From Pectinophora gossypiella (taxonomy: Eukaryota > Arthropoda > Insecta > Lepidoptera > Gelechiidae): a DNA stretch of 64,000 nucleotides. Where the stretch lies: positions 7,395,501-7,459,500 of the forward strand of contig NC_065414.1 in assembly GCF_024362695.1 (NCBI RefSeq), given 5' to 3'. Below the pieces are notes generated by a model, which was given only the letters and a program-made list of their open reading frames with translations, ran no database searches and was not told the DNA's origin. Positions 1-8,805 of the stretch are shown in pieces. The translations under genes were made by a program, and so were the position numbers. Each line of letters starts with the position of its first letter. Within the stretch, counting starts at the first letter, position 1.

Positions 1-30
1 TTTGGACACTTCACTTCCACGAGGACTCAC

Positions 31-73
31 CAGCTTCATGTTGTCCTTCCACTGCGGCGGTCCTTACGATTCT
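31..73 (-). CDS. First exon of an edge gene: short 5' leader plus codons M-K-L, then intron
   Basis: On the minus strand the proposed start of transcription (73) is followed by a 33-nt leader, an ATG at 39-37 in a good context (A at -3), then AAG and CTG, and immediately a GTGAGT splice donor at 30-25. A first coding exon of only a few codons (Met-Lys-hydrophobic), followed by an intron that interrupts the signal peptide, is the common architecture of small insect secreted proteins, notably cuticular proteins. The rest of the gene would lie left of position 1, so the product cannot be identified. The surrounding 1-185 is visibly GC-richer than the next several kb. The opposite-strand open frame at 2-184 is best explained as a shadow of this region. 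The architecture is seen; the secreted or cuticle nature is inferred. Confidence 0.55.
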
Positions 74-103
74 GACCCGAGTTGGGGTCGCTCCATATAT
101 ATA
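73..103 (-). promoter_or_regulatory. Core promoter: TATA box and initiator of the edge gene
   Basis: Read on the minus strand, TATATATAT runs from 103 to 95 and a GTCAGA initiator (arthropod consensus TCAGT) places +1 at the A on position 73. The spacing from the first T of the TATA box to +1 is 30 bp, the canonical distance. A start codon and a strong splice donor follow within 50 bp in the right order, so this combination is unlikely to be accidental. Confidence 0.6.
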
Positions 104-185
104 CGTTATCCTGCGTCCTCGGCGTCTGCGCATACCGCATCACCTCGTTACAATGACCTCAGCAAGATACGCAATGTTTTGTAGA

Positions 186-1005
186 AAAGGATTTATTGTA
201 GGTTTGTTCCGGTTTCATTTTTTATTAATTGTAATATTTGACATAAATGAGACTCCAGGTAAAGTTAACACCGAAAGTTTTTCAGGACGTTCTTATGGTT
301 TATTTTTGTAAATACAGGCTAAAATCTGTTAAATAAATTACAACAATTTACGTTAGTTTTCTCCGTGACTTGTCTTTTACATTATACACATAGTATATAC
401 ATTATACTAGGTCAAAGAAAAGTTTTGTATAGGTCGAAGGAGCGTATCACGGAAAAAATCGTATTAAATAAATAGGTCATTAACGTATAATACAAATAGG
501 TACGTCTATTCAGCTTTCAATCTTATAAAGAAAGTAAAGAAAGTTCCAAATTAAAATATAGGACGACGTTTTTAGTGGAATGTAGCTTAGTATTCGGCGC
601 TTTATATAAGGCGTTAATGAATGTTTACAGCCACCAACTTCTTATATCGTAACTTTTTAATTACACACAGATAACAGACAAAATTCGCATAAAAACTGCA
701 GTCACTGTGGAACGCCCAGTGGATCGCATTCTTTGGATCATTCAATAAATAACGGCAAGCTTTTGGTTAAAATATTGAACTATGTTTTGGAATAATAATA
801 ATTAGGCATGAGATCATGTGAATAATGCTGCTGAAAGGTTTATTTTTCCTTTTTGGATGGTATCTCCTGTCTTTCAAGACGGTGATAAAGAAGTTCGTGG
901 GAGTTTTCTACGCAAATAATATGTTTGTATGCAGGATACTGAGTACTCGGGAACTATTGAACGAATTCAATAAATTATTTCGCTATGATTAACATTGCTA
1001 CTAGT
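186..1005. other. AT-rich non-coding stretch
   Basis: No open frame with coding character, no RNA gene and no repeat family that I recognise. If the gene at the left edge is real, this is its upstream flank, where distal regulatory sites would lie; none can be named from sequence alone. Confidence 0.5.
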
Positions 1006-1200
1006 GTATGAGATCCCTCATCATCTCCAAGCGTTATCCCGTTTACACAAGGTCCGCTTACCTAACCTGAAGATTTGACAGGTCCTGTTTTTACAGAAAC
1101 GACTGCCTGTCTGACCTTTCAACCCGCGAAGTGAAAAACCAGCCCAATACAGGTCAGGTCACATACCTTCGAAAACGCATTTCTCGGGTATGAGATCCCT
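1006..1200 (-). mobile_element. SINE-like retroposon fragment with exact 13-bp target duplication
   Basis: The 13-mer gtatgagatccct occurs at 1006-1018 and 1188-1200 and brackets a GC-richer insert (1019-1187). On the plus strand the insert begins catcat, the complement of an ATGATG-type tail, so the element is on the minus strand and 5'-truncated. I recognise its body (containing gacaggtcctgtttttacag and cattctcggg-like ends) as a repeat common in lepidopteran genomes; that is recall, not a search. Confidence 0.7.
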
Positions 1201-2163
1201 ATTATAAAGTATTATCCTGGTAGCTATTATGAATGTCGTCGCGGTCGAAGTGGTGGGCGGAAAGTTGGTTTTACCTACATCGTACAAAATTACAATGAAG
1301 ATTTAAAATAGTTATTTTTGTAAGGCTAGTCATTCGGAGTAGCCCACAGCCTAGTCATTCAGTATGGAGGTAATACCGTGTTGGCATGTCATTCTTCAGG
1401 GAAACCCCTCTTGTAATAAGCACTTGTCTGATACAATAAATATAGTTACCTATAACAGGTAAAACTTTTTATTTAGACGAGCATTTCAATAAATTTCGTT
1501 TTATCTTCTCATGAGAGTCGATGACTCATCTCACCTACCCTGGTGAGTTTATAAGAAAAAAATAAATAAAACAAATGTAAGTACGTAAACGGGACAAAAG
1601 AAAAGAATGATGAAAAGTACCAAAAGGTCCAAAAGAGGCTGATAAAATTGTTTGTCAAACGAAATGTCGTAATATTCCAAAATATTGAGACAGTTTTATT
1701 GAAAGAAGTACGGTGATTCAACCGGTCATATCTCCCCTTGACCTCTGATTCTGGTGAAAGGTCTCTATAATACATGTCAAGTTCTTTTGGTTTGTGGATC
1801 TTTGTCTAGCACCAAACCAGACCAGGAATTAAGAAGATTCGGTGCATAAATATAACTTAATAGATTTGTTACACGTTTACACCTACGTACTCGTAGCCGC
1901 CATTATTGAGAATTGTCTCAATAAGATTATAGATAAAACAAAAAAGCACTAATCCTTTTTTAGCACAGGTAATTTTAAAGGGAATGAGTACTGTATGTCG
2001 CTAGTTGCTATGTGGTTACATAAAAAAAGAAGCCCTGAGTGCCTTCAATCGGTAGTCAATTAAACGTTGCCTAAAAGTAAAGAAATTGACGTGAAAAGAA
2101 ATATTCTAATAAGTCGTTAATTAATTGACACCTAAATAAAAAAAAAATGGAAAAATAATATCT
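1201..2163. other. AT-rich non-coding stretch
   Basis: No supported gene. The minus-strand open frame at 1509-1775 translates to a low-complexity, Phe/Ser/Thr-rich peptide with no motif and is not called. A short direct repeat of the motif ctagtcattc occurs around 1325-1360. Confidence 0.4.
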
Positions 2164-2316
2164 GGGGCCTTAGCCAAGGTGCAAACGATTATGACAATCG
2201 ACAGTGACAATGATATAAATGTATGGGTTTGACATGTTACCTTAATGTCAATCCCATACATTTTTATCACTACCTCTGTCGATTGTCATAATTGTCTGTA
2301 ACTTGGCTAAGGCCCC
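2164..2316. mobile_element. Foldback MITE, family A (near-complete hairpin)
   Basis: The ends are ggggccttagccaagg and cttggctaaggcccc, and the complementarity continues for about 64 bp into each arm, so the 153-bp element is almost one long hairpin. Diverged copies of the same ends occur at 8305-8380 and 10280-10385. No open frame, so it is non-autonomous. I could not identify a convincing target duplication, so the superfamily is unassigned. Confidence 0.75.
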
Positions 2317-2694
2317 TGTAGGTCCTTTTTTAATTTTAATTAAAATATCTTAGTAGCTTTTTATTCAGTAAGTATCGATATGTAGACAAAAAATGACACG
2401 ACATTCCATGATATAGGTTAATCGATTTACCTCTACCCAAGTTTGTTTTTTGTAAAAATGTTGCGGTAAAAACGACGTAGATAGGAGTTTTATTAAGAAA
2501 AGTCACTGAAGTGCACGAAATGTTTTCATATAAATCCACTTGATATCTTTTTGATGAAAATTTTATGAAAACATTATTTTACCTTTCCGGAAGCTGATTT
2601 CGGACGTCGGTCTTTAGGTATATATTTAGGAGTGGATGAAAAAGAAAAAGAAAATATACTCGTACGTTTATTTATCATATGCCGTAGTTACCAG

Positions 2695-2750
2695 TTAGTT
2701 TTAGCGTTCTCCATTTGTCCGGCCAAGTAATATGACCTGACATAACTAAT
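2695..2750 (+). mobile_element. Relic of the Jockey-type LINE 3' end
   Basis: The motif ccatttgtccggccaagta matches the 3' untranslated region of the LINE at 8806-10143 (seen there in the opposite orientation), but the flanking bases have decayed. Plus-strand orientation. Confidence 0.4.
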
Positions 2751-3205
2751 CAATATAATATTACATCTCTGACTTTGTAGCTAAATAATAAGGTCGATAT
2801 CATTTTAAGCTTCTCTGTGCTTCATCGTTGACCAAATCACAAGTGACACGTTTGAACGCTGTAAAACCGCAAAAATATTTCAAACACCGAAAAAATCCTG
2901 CAATTAATTAAAGGATTACACCCATAACTTGGGATAATGAAAGGCATAATTCGATTTAGTGTTTTATCGTGCCCTAAGTGGATTTGTATCGGCTCAATAA
3001 AGCAAGTTTTATCAACAATAATGTATCATTCGCGGAGTGGTGAAATTACCGAGACGTTCTTTTGTTTGTGGGTAACTGATAAATGAGCCTTTTGACATAC
3101 TGTGTATTAGCTTTTACGATATTTCTGTAAAGTAAAACAAATAATAAGTAAATGCTTTTTTCTTTCTTTACACATTTTATAACATAAGCTTTCGACTATA
3201 TACCA

Positions 3206-3308
3206 TTGGGGCAGACATCCATCGCAAGATGAACTAAGTACCTACACCTCAGCATCTTTCTTTTAGATCAACGCGATAGGTGGCGAACTGTATCGCCGTC
3301 TATAACAT
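3206..3308 (-). mobile_element. Fragment of SINE family B (3' half)
   Basis: The sequence from catccatcgcaagatgaact to gaactgtatcgccgtctata is shared with the longer copies at 5928-6472 and 52559-52812. Those copies show that the tRNA-like head is on the minus strand, so this piece is the 3' half in minus orientation. Confidence 0.6.
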
Positions 3309-3310
3309 TT

Positions 3311-5489
3311 TATAAACTAAGTCCTAATTAAATTAAATATTTGACGTAGAAATGTGATATTGCTCGTCAGTATAAGGAAATCCACTAATATTACGCCAAT
3401 AGAAAGCGGGATAGGACAGGGGAAACAATTTACCTACCGGAGTTTTGTTTTCAAACATAGTAGGCAGTAGTTTAAGTACTAAAGTCGAATTCAGAAGAAT
3501 TCAGAGACCAATCCGGGATTCGAACTACGAAAATGTATTCTTATTTCCACGAATTTTTGTCTTTTCCCAACATTCAATTTCCACTTTTATTATTTTGGAA
3601 GGGCTTACCAACCAATTTTACTATTATACACCACGCCACATTATACTATTATTATATACACTATACCTCACCAGCTATATTTAAGTTCCTTGTTATATGT
3701 CGACGAACCGAATTTTAATGAACTCTTTAAATATAAATAATTAAATCGGAAGTTCTTTTCGCAAAGTTTCGGGCAAGTATACATAATTTTAATAAACTTT
3801 TATTTCGTCCAAGTATAGTAAAAAAACAACTCATATTTTATATCGTTTATAGCTCGTTTGATGACTAATCGAATATGCCCAAAGAAATATGCACTAAAAT
3901 TAAAAATAATTTATGAATAAGCACTTAAATGAAAGTAACTGGAGTGGTTCCAGTTCATCGAAATTAAGGTACAATAACTTACATATAATTTATAACCTAA
4001 TTTTTTTCCAGTGTGTTCCAAATTCTCGTTAATCCGTATTATATTTTTCCTTTATATAGCTACATTTTTAAAGAAGTTGCATTAATAATAAATGTAAGTA
4101 ATAATGATTTTTATAACAAGCTTATTTTCTCATAAAAGCATAAAGTTCTGATCGATTTGAAAAAACTGTGTTAAGGTCGAACGCTTTTCATGTAACCGGT
4201 TTATGCAACTTTTTAAGAAAAGTCTGAGATACATGATTTTTATTAACAAATAGAATACTAAAAAGGTGCATTATCTGTATGAAAAAAAAAAACTTCTAAA
4301 AGAAAACTTGTGTGATATAGATACTAAATGAATCTGGTCAGCTAAGGTTTTGTCTCTTTTCAGAATAAATATCAGTTTTTCTAAGCAAGATTAAGGAAGT
4401 TTTATTAGAAATAAGTTAATAAATCCGGCATGTTTTTACTCTGTGTCTCTTTACGTATCAAAGTTGTCTTTAAATATAAATATTGCCAGGAATGCTCATG
4501 TGACATTATTGAGTTACGTCCTTTATCTCCGAATTCTTTTGCAGTTGCGTGTGTGTGTTCGTTACGATTTTATTATTGCGTCTTCATATTTCTAATAAAA
4601 TGGAGTAATGTTTTTTTATTTGATTTCTGTTTTCGAGTAAAGTATGTAAATTGGATTGTCTTTGATTGTCTTCGTGGCTTTATATGATTGTACATGCTTG
4701 TATAGTATATACTTATTTTACTCTCTGGGTTAATATTTAGGTTAATATATTATACACAAACTCGTGTCTATACTTCCCATTAATCCATTTCTCTGGATTA
4801 ATATCTTGTTAGAAGGATAGCTTATTTAGTTGAAAGCCTTTAATCATCCCCAGTTGACCAGCGAGTTAAAGGAATGAGAAGATTGAGCAGTCAAATTTTG
4901 AACATTATTCTATAGGTATTGTGGTAAAAAAATGAGACATTCATGAAGGTCATTGTCTTTAACGCCCACTGTCTAAATTGATACAAGTATTTACATGACT
5001 TTTTCTATCATACCTACTTATTAAGCAGCTATTTCTAATATGTTTACTAAGTCAATATTGAATTATTGTACTGTAAGTGTTTACAAATGATTGCTTTATG
5101 CCAACATTTAGGTATGTGTTTTGGTGTAAGTCTAACGGTTTGCAGTATTATAAAATGCTCGTTTTTTTCTTTTTTTTTAATTATTTTTTCTATTAAATTC
5201 TAAATCTAAGTACATGGTTTGAATGATGCCGTTAAACAAGAGAAGTTTGTCTCGTCACACATTCGTCGCATTAAAAAAAAACGTAAAAAATACATTCGTA
5301 GGAATCACATACATGGCATTATACACAAGGTAGCTTAATATAATTATAGTAATCTACAACTATACTCTGATACACACAAAACGCACTATCGTACCGAGTG
5401 GGCATAGATGACCATCAATGCGCCGCGCTCTCGAATCTGTTACGCGTTATCGAAATACACCAGATACTATTTGAAAAGCTTCCTTCTCT
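3311..5489. other. Long AT-rich stretch with no supported gene
   Basis: Several short open frames (for example 3445-3684 and 4430-4687 on the plus strand) give low-complexity Phe/Ile/Tyr-rich peptides with no motif, start context or splice support. Poly-A and poly-T runs are frequent. Nothing else is recognisable. Confidence 0.4.
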
Positions 5490-5504
5490 CTTTTAAACTT
5501 CTAT

Positions 5505-5612
5505 TTTGTAATGTCCGAAAGGGTCTGTGATGTGAAACTGAAACTCATAATGTAACTTGCAAACTTGTGCACCATCACGGTGTGCAAATAAAGAATATTG
5601 AATATTAATATT
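5505..5612 (+). mobile_element. Probable retroposon 3' end with AATAAA signal
   Basis: A block ending in tgtgcaaataaagaatattg and an ATT-rich simple tail resembles LINE 3' ends common in moths, with AATAAA just before the end. No target duplication was found, so it could instead be an old transcript end. Confidence 0.3.
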
Positions 5613-5762
5613 TATTAAATCAAGAATCATCCCTCAGTATTTCACTAACAGTTACGATGTCACTAACACGCTGTTTATTAAGTAAGTATAGTAGGACTCG
5701 AATTTTCCTGACTTTGCTCTTTTGAACGTTGACCTAATTTCGTTATGAATACTAAGATTGTG

Positions 5763-5825
5763 CTGCAGCATAAGTCAGTATAACGCCAGAGTATGAATAC
5801 CTCATACTCTGGTGTTATGCTGCAG
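5763..5825. repeat. Short near-perfect hairpin with a 10-nt bulge
   Basis: The right arm tcatactctggtgttatgctgcag (5802-5825) pairs with the left arm from 5763, except that the left arm carries an extra 10 nt (gtcagtataa) and one G-T mismatch. The termini are ctgcag on both sides. It is too short for a typical MITE; it could be a decayed foldback or a hairpin transcript. Function unknown. Confidence 0.55.
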
Positions 5826-5927
5826 TTAAGGAAAATTATGAAAAATTGTGAAAATGTGCTCTTGGAAATATTGGCGGCTAGTATAACTGCAACTATAGCA
5901 TTATTTATTCACGATATTAAGGAAAGC

Positions 5928-6472
5928 TCACAACTGGGGTAGTCAGAGGTGTATACATCGCAAGGTGAACTAAGTCCACACTCCTTACCGAGATTTTTGT
6001 TAGACCAACGTGATAGGTGGTGGAGGAGCTCGGTGGCGCAGCGGTAAACGCGCTCGGTCTGCGATTGTTGAAGTTAAGCAACTTTCGCAAAGGCCGGTCA
6101 TAGGATGGGTGACCACAAAAAAAAGTTTTCATCTCGAGCTCCTCCGTGCTTCGGAAGGCACGTTAAGCCGTTGGTCCCGGCTGCATTAGCAGTCGTTAAT
6201 AACCGTCAATCCGCACTGGGCCCGCGTGGTGGTTTAATGCCCGATCTCCCTATCCATCCATAGGGAAAGCCCGTGCCCCAGCAGTGGGAACATTAATGGG
6301 CTGATGATGTGATAGGTGGTGAGCCGTATCGCCGTCTATAATGTTCGAGCCAACTGTGTTAGTGAAAACTGCACTTAAGATAAATTAATAACTCATTGGT
6401 GCAAGTCCGGTACTGGGATTCGAACCGGTGCTCCCCGTTTGAGAAGCAAGCTTGTGTACCACAGGCCCACAG
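5928..6472 (-). mobile_element. SINE family B, interrupted by a younger SINE
   Basis: Read on the minus strand, the element starts at about 6472 with a tRNA-like head containing a perfect B box (GGTTCGAATCC, around 6418) and runs down to gcgatgtatacacctctgac near 5945. The younger element 6023-6308 splits it, and removing that insert restores a continuous SINE of about 260 bp. The copy at 52559-52812 confirms the order. The tRNA-like part is a promoter, not a functional tRNA gene. Confidence 0.7.
6023..6308 (+). mobile_element. SINE family C with tRNA-like then 5S-rRNA-like head, 13-bp target duplication
   Basis: The 13-mer gtgataggtggtg at 6010-6022 and 6309-6321 brackets this 286-bp insert. 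The head begins with an A-box-like tggcgcagcgg, followed by a segment matching the internal promoter region of 5S rRNA (gaagttaagcaac, then ggatgggtgacc). The body contains a central domain at 6145-6180 that is shared with SINE family A, and the 3' end closes with tgatgat. Intact ends and an exact duplication point to a fairly young insertion. Confidence 0.8.
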
Positions 6473-6478
6473 CGAATA

Positions 6479-6850
6479 TTATCTTATTTAAAACTGTTTG
6501 TAAGTAGTATAAAAATGTCTATGGTTTCTGTTACTATAAAAAAGTTATTGTCATAGACAAAAAGAGACTTCCTTCTTGGCATCAAAAATAGATGCATAAT
6601 CAATATTTTCTTGCGTTAAAAAATATCTAAAACAATACTAAAAATATATGGTGATTTATAAAATAATAATAATAAAAGTTTAAAATATGTGAATAAGTAA
6701 AAAAAACAATAAACTTTAAAATATTACTTTATGTGGTCGTTTAATTACCAGCACACCACTCAACCATCACATCTAGAACGCCACAGTATTCGATATTAGC
6801 CGTTAAAGACATCTTTACCAAACCGCAGTGGATTAGCGTGGTGGAGGTGG
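6479..6850. other. AT-rich spacer
   Basis: No gene or recognisable repeat. An ATA/AAT-rich simple tract occupies about 6600-6720. Confidence 0.4.
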
Positions 6851-6994
6851 TACAGTCATGAGTAATATCATGTACCCACTTTAAACCCTGTCGCACTATC
6901 ATATTTGACATTTAATGAGACTTACGGTTTAATTTGTCAAAAAAGTCAATGTGACATGGCATCAAGTGTATACATATTAGTACTCGTGACCGTA
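6851..6994. mobile_element. MITE family B, copy 1 (mariner-like TA ends)
   Basis: A 144-bp element with inverted ends tacagtcatgag and ctcgtgaccgta. Copies lie at 10786-10932 and 39688-39833. All three start and end with TA, consistent with a TA target duplication of the Tc1/mariner type and terminal repeats beginning CAGTCATGAG or CGGTCACGAG. No coding capacity. Confidence 0.75.
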
Positions 6995-7000
6995 CCTAGC

Positions 7001-7106
7001 TGTCCGGGTGAGAGCCTTCAGCGCTCCCCATTTGTCCGGCCAAGTAGTTAATGCCATCTGCGGCAAATCTACAATAAGTCACGTCAAAAAATAAAATAAA
7101 AAAAAA
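7001..7106 (+). mobile_element. 3' end of the Jockey-type LINE with exact 14-bp target duplication
   Basis: The 14-mer tgaccgtacctagc occurs at 6987-7000 and 7107-7120. The insert is the terminal ~80 bp of the LINE 3' untranslated region followed by an A-rich tail, in plus orientation. The duplicated target includes the right terminus of the adjacent MITE, so this insertion is younger than the MITE. Confidence 0.85.
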
Positions 7107-7110
7107 TGAC

Positions 7111-7146
7111 CGTACCTAGCAGTGGGACGTATATGAGCTGTTTATT
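7111..7146 (+). mobile_element. Relic of the SINE family A 3' tail
   Basis: The sequence agcagtgggacgtatatgag followed by ctgtttat matches, in the opposite orientation, the 3' tail of the full-length SINE at 47690-48024. Only the last ~35 bp remain. Confidence 0.5.
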
Positions 7147-7461
7147 TTTATTACTTGTTTTTTATTATTCTATAAAGTTCGTTGTTTTGTTTATGGCTAA
7201 TACAACAACATTTTCCAAATACAAATTTTGTCGACACAAAATTTGTCTACAACTCCGCCTATGTCATGTCGACCTATTGACCATAATCTCACTAGGTCAC
7301 ACACATCCAAGCATTCTTCTAAAGCAGGTTTCATTAGTTCGAGTCCTGTTCGTATTTTTATGTTTATTATTGGACCGGTTTAAAAATATAATAGCAATTC
7401 AATGGTGCTGATTCCAATACACATCTAATTTTATTTAAAGTTATACCTATCATTTTTTTAT

Positions 7462-7683
7462 TCGACGAAAAGGAAAGGGACAGGCAATCGACATGCATAA
7501 ATTTTATGGAACAAACGTAAATTTAGGCAGAAATTTAAAAACCCTCCCACAATTTTATATTGATCAATAACCCGACATAATTAAGTTGACAGCACACGTC
7601 AGATGCCTATTTTATTCGCCCAGGTTATGCATTAATTTTAAAATTAACAATTGTCAATCATCCGTCCCTTTCCTTTTCGGAGG
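7462..7683. mobile_element. Foldback MITE, family C
   Basis: The ends ttcgacgaaaaggaaaggga and tccctttccttttcggagga are inverted copies, and further inverted similarity continues inward around the atgcat motifs, giving a ~222-bp element. It is flanked by TA on each side. No coding capacity, and no second copy in this window. Confidence 0.65.
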
Positions 7684-8304
7684 ATAACAGAATGACGGTT
7701 ATACTGAAAATAAAATTAGGAGGTGTCTGCAGGAATCGGGGCTAGTAATCGAATAAATGTAGGCGATTTTGCTCCTAATAATTTATAAACTTGTAGATAT
7801 CCCTATTATTTTAAATGGAAGCATTCTCCGGGGTCAACGTTTTTTACAATGACAGTTTTGGTCGAGTTTTCGTTCCTCGACTTTTTACAATAACATATTG
7901 TTCACCTCAAGCAACTTCAAATAAGTCTTTTGCAAAATACTCGAATATAAGTACCACGTGGACCTTTCAAACATTCGTTGTCTGGCAGATATTTTAAAGA
8001 ATTTAGTGCATTTGGTCCAAGGTGCACCTAACGGTTCTCATTACATCATTGAGGAATGATCGTTACTTGAGATGGGCTTCCTCGTAATGTTATGTTGGTA
8101 CAACGGTTGATGGCCTCCGTTTCATGTCAATATTGATGTGGGTCATCATTCTTTTCCTTATTCTTTAACTTTTCAATGTCATTCTTCCCGTCTCGTTTTG
8201 TATTTATCTCGTTTAGTTTTTGGCATAAGGTTTTTTTCTTTTCGTTCATTTATGTCGAATTTGACTTGAAATGGTGGTGAAATTGTGTTTGTCTTCCCGG
8301 GCAC
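7684..8304. other. Spacer without supported gene
   Basis: A plus-strand open frame at 7815-7997 has no motif or splice support. Nothing else was recognised. Confidence 0.4.
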
Positions 8305-8380
8305 GTCGACATTTAGGTGATATATCAATCCCATAAATTCGACTAGTATCGACTGTGTGTAGTGTAACTTGGCTAAGGCC
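8305..8380. mobile_element. Decayed right arm of MITE family A
   Basis: The sequence atcaatcccat followed by gtaacttggctaaggcc matches the right arm of the element at 2164-2316. The left arm is not recognisable. Confidence 0.5.
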
Positions 8381-8721
8381 AGGCCACTAAATATTTTTTA
8401 CTTCTTCAACCTAAGGGTACCTACAGTGTTAATTAACTATAATTCTTTTCAGTTCAATGCGACACGTACACCGAAAGATGTTTCTTTTTATATATACTAA
8501 TTGCGCACATTGATCTTAACTTGTGAACTATACGAGTTAAAAAAAATAAATAAATAGCAACCGAGTAAAGGTACTTAGATCGCAATCTTAAAAACCTTTT
8601 AATCGTGAAGTACGGCTATGTATCACACTAGTCGGTATTTTTGCTTTATGTCCTTCATCTCCAGATATTTTCTGACTCACACAATTTTCTGACTCTATAT
8701 ACTCACGCTTTATAATACCGT

Positions 8722-8779
8722 CGGCGTTTCTGGACAAGTAGTTAATGCAATAAGTCACGTCAACTAATAAAAAAAAACA
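8722..8779 (+). mobile_element. Old plus-strand copy of the LINE 3' end
   Basis: A diverged, internally deleted copy of the LINE terminal sequence (ggacaagtagttaatgc, then aataagtcacgtcaac) with an A-rich tail. It sits tail-to-tail with the younger minus-strand copy that begins 26 bp to the right. Confidence 0.6.
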
Positions 8780-8805
8780 CAGCTTTAATATTACCTACTG
8801 AAACA

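Noticed and set aside
2..184. Plus-strand 60-codon open frame at the left edge
   Set aside because: It is the antisense of a much better supported minus-strand promoter and first exon; no start context or domain.
6060..6120. 5S rRNA gene
   Set aside because: Only the internal-promoter-like part is present, fused to a tRNA-like start inside a SINE.
6400..6475. tRNA gene on the minus strand
   Set aside because: It has a B box, but it is the head of SINE family B and continues into the SINE body; no complete cloverleaf was established.
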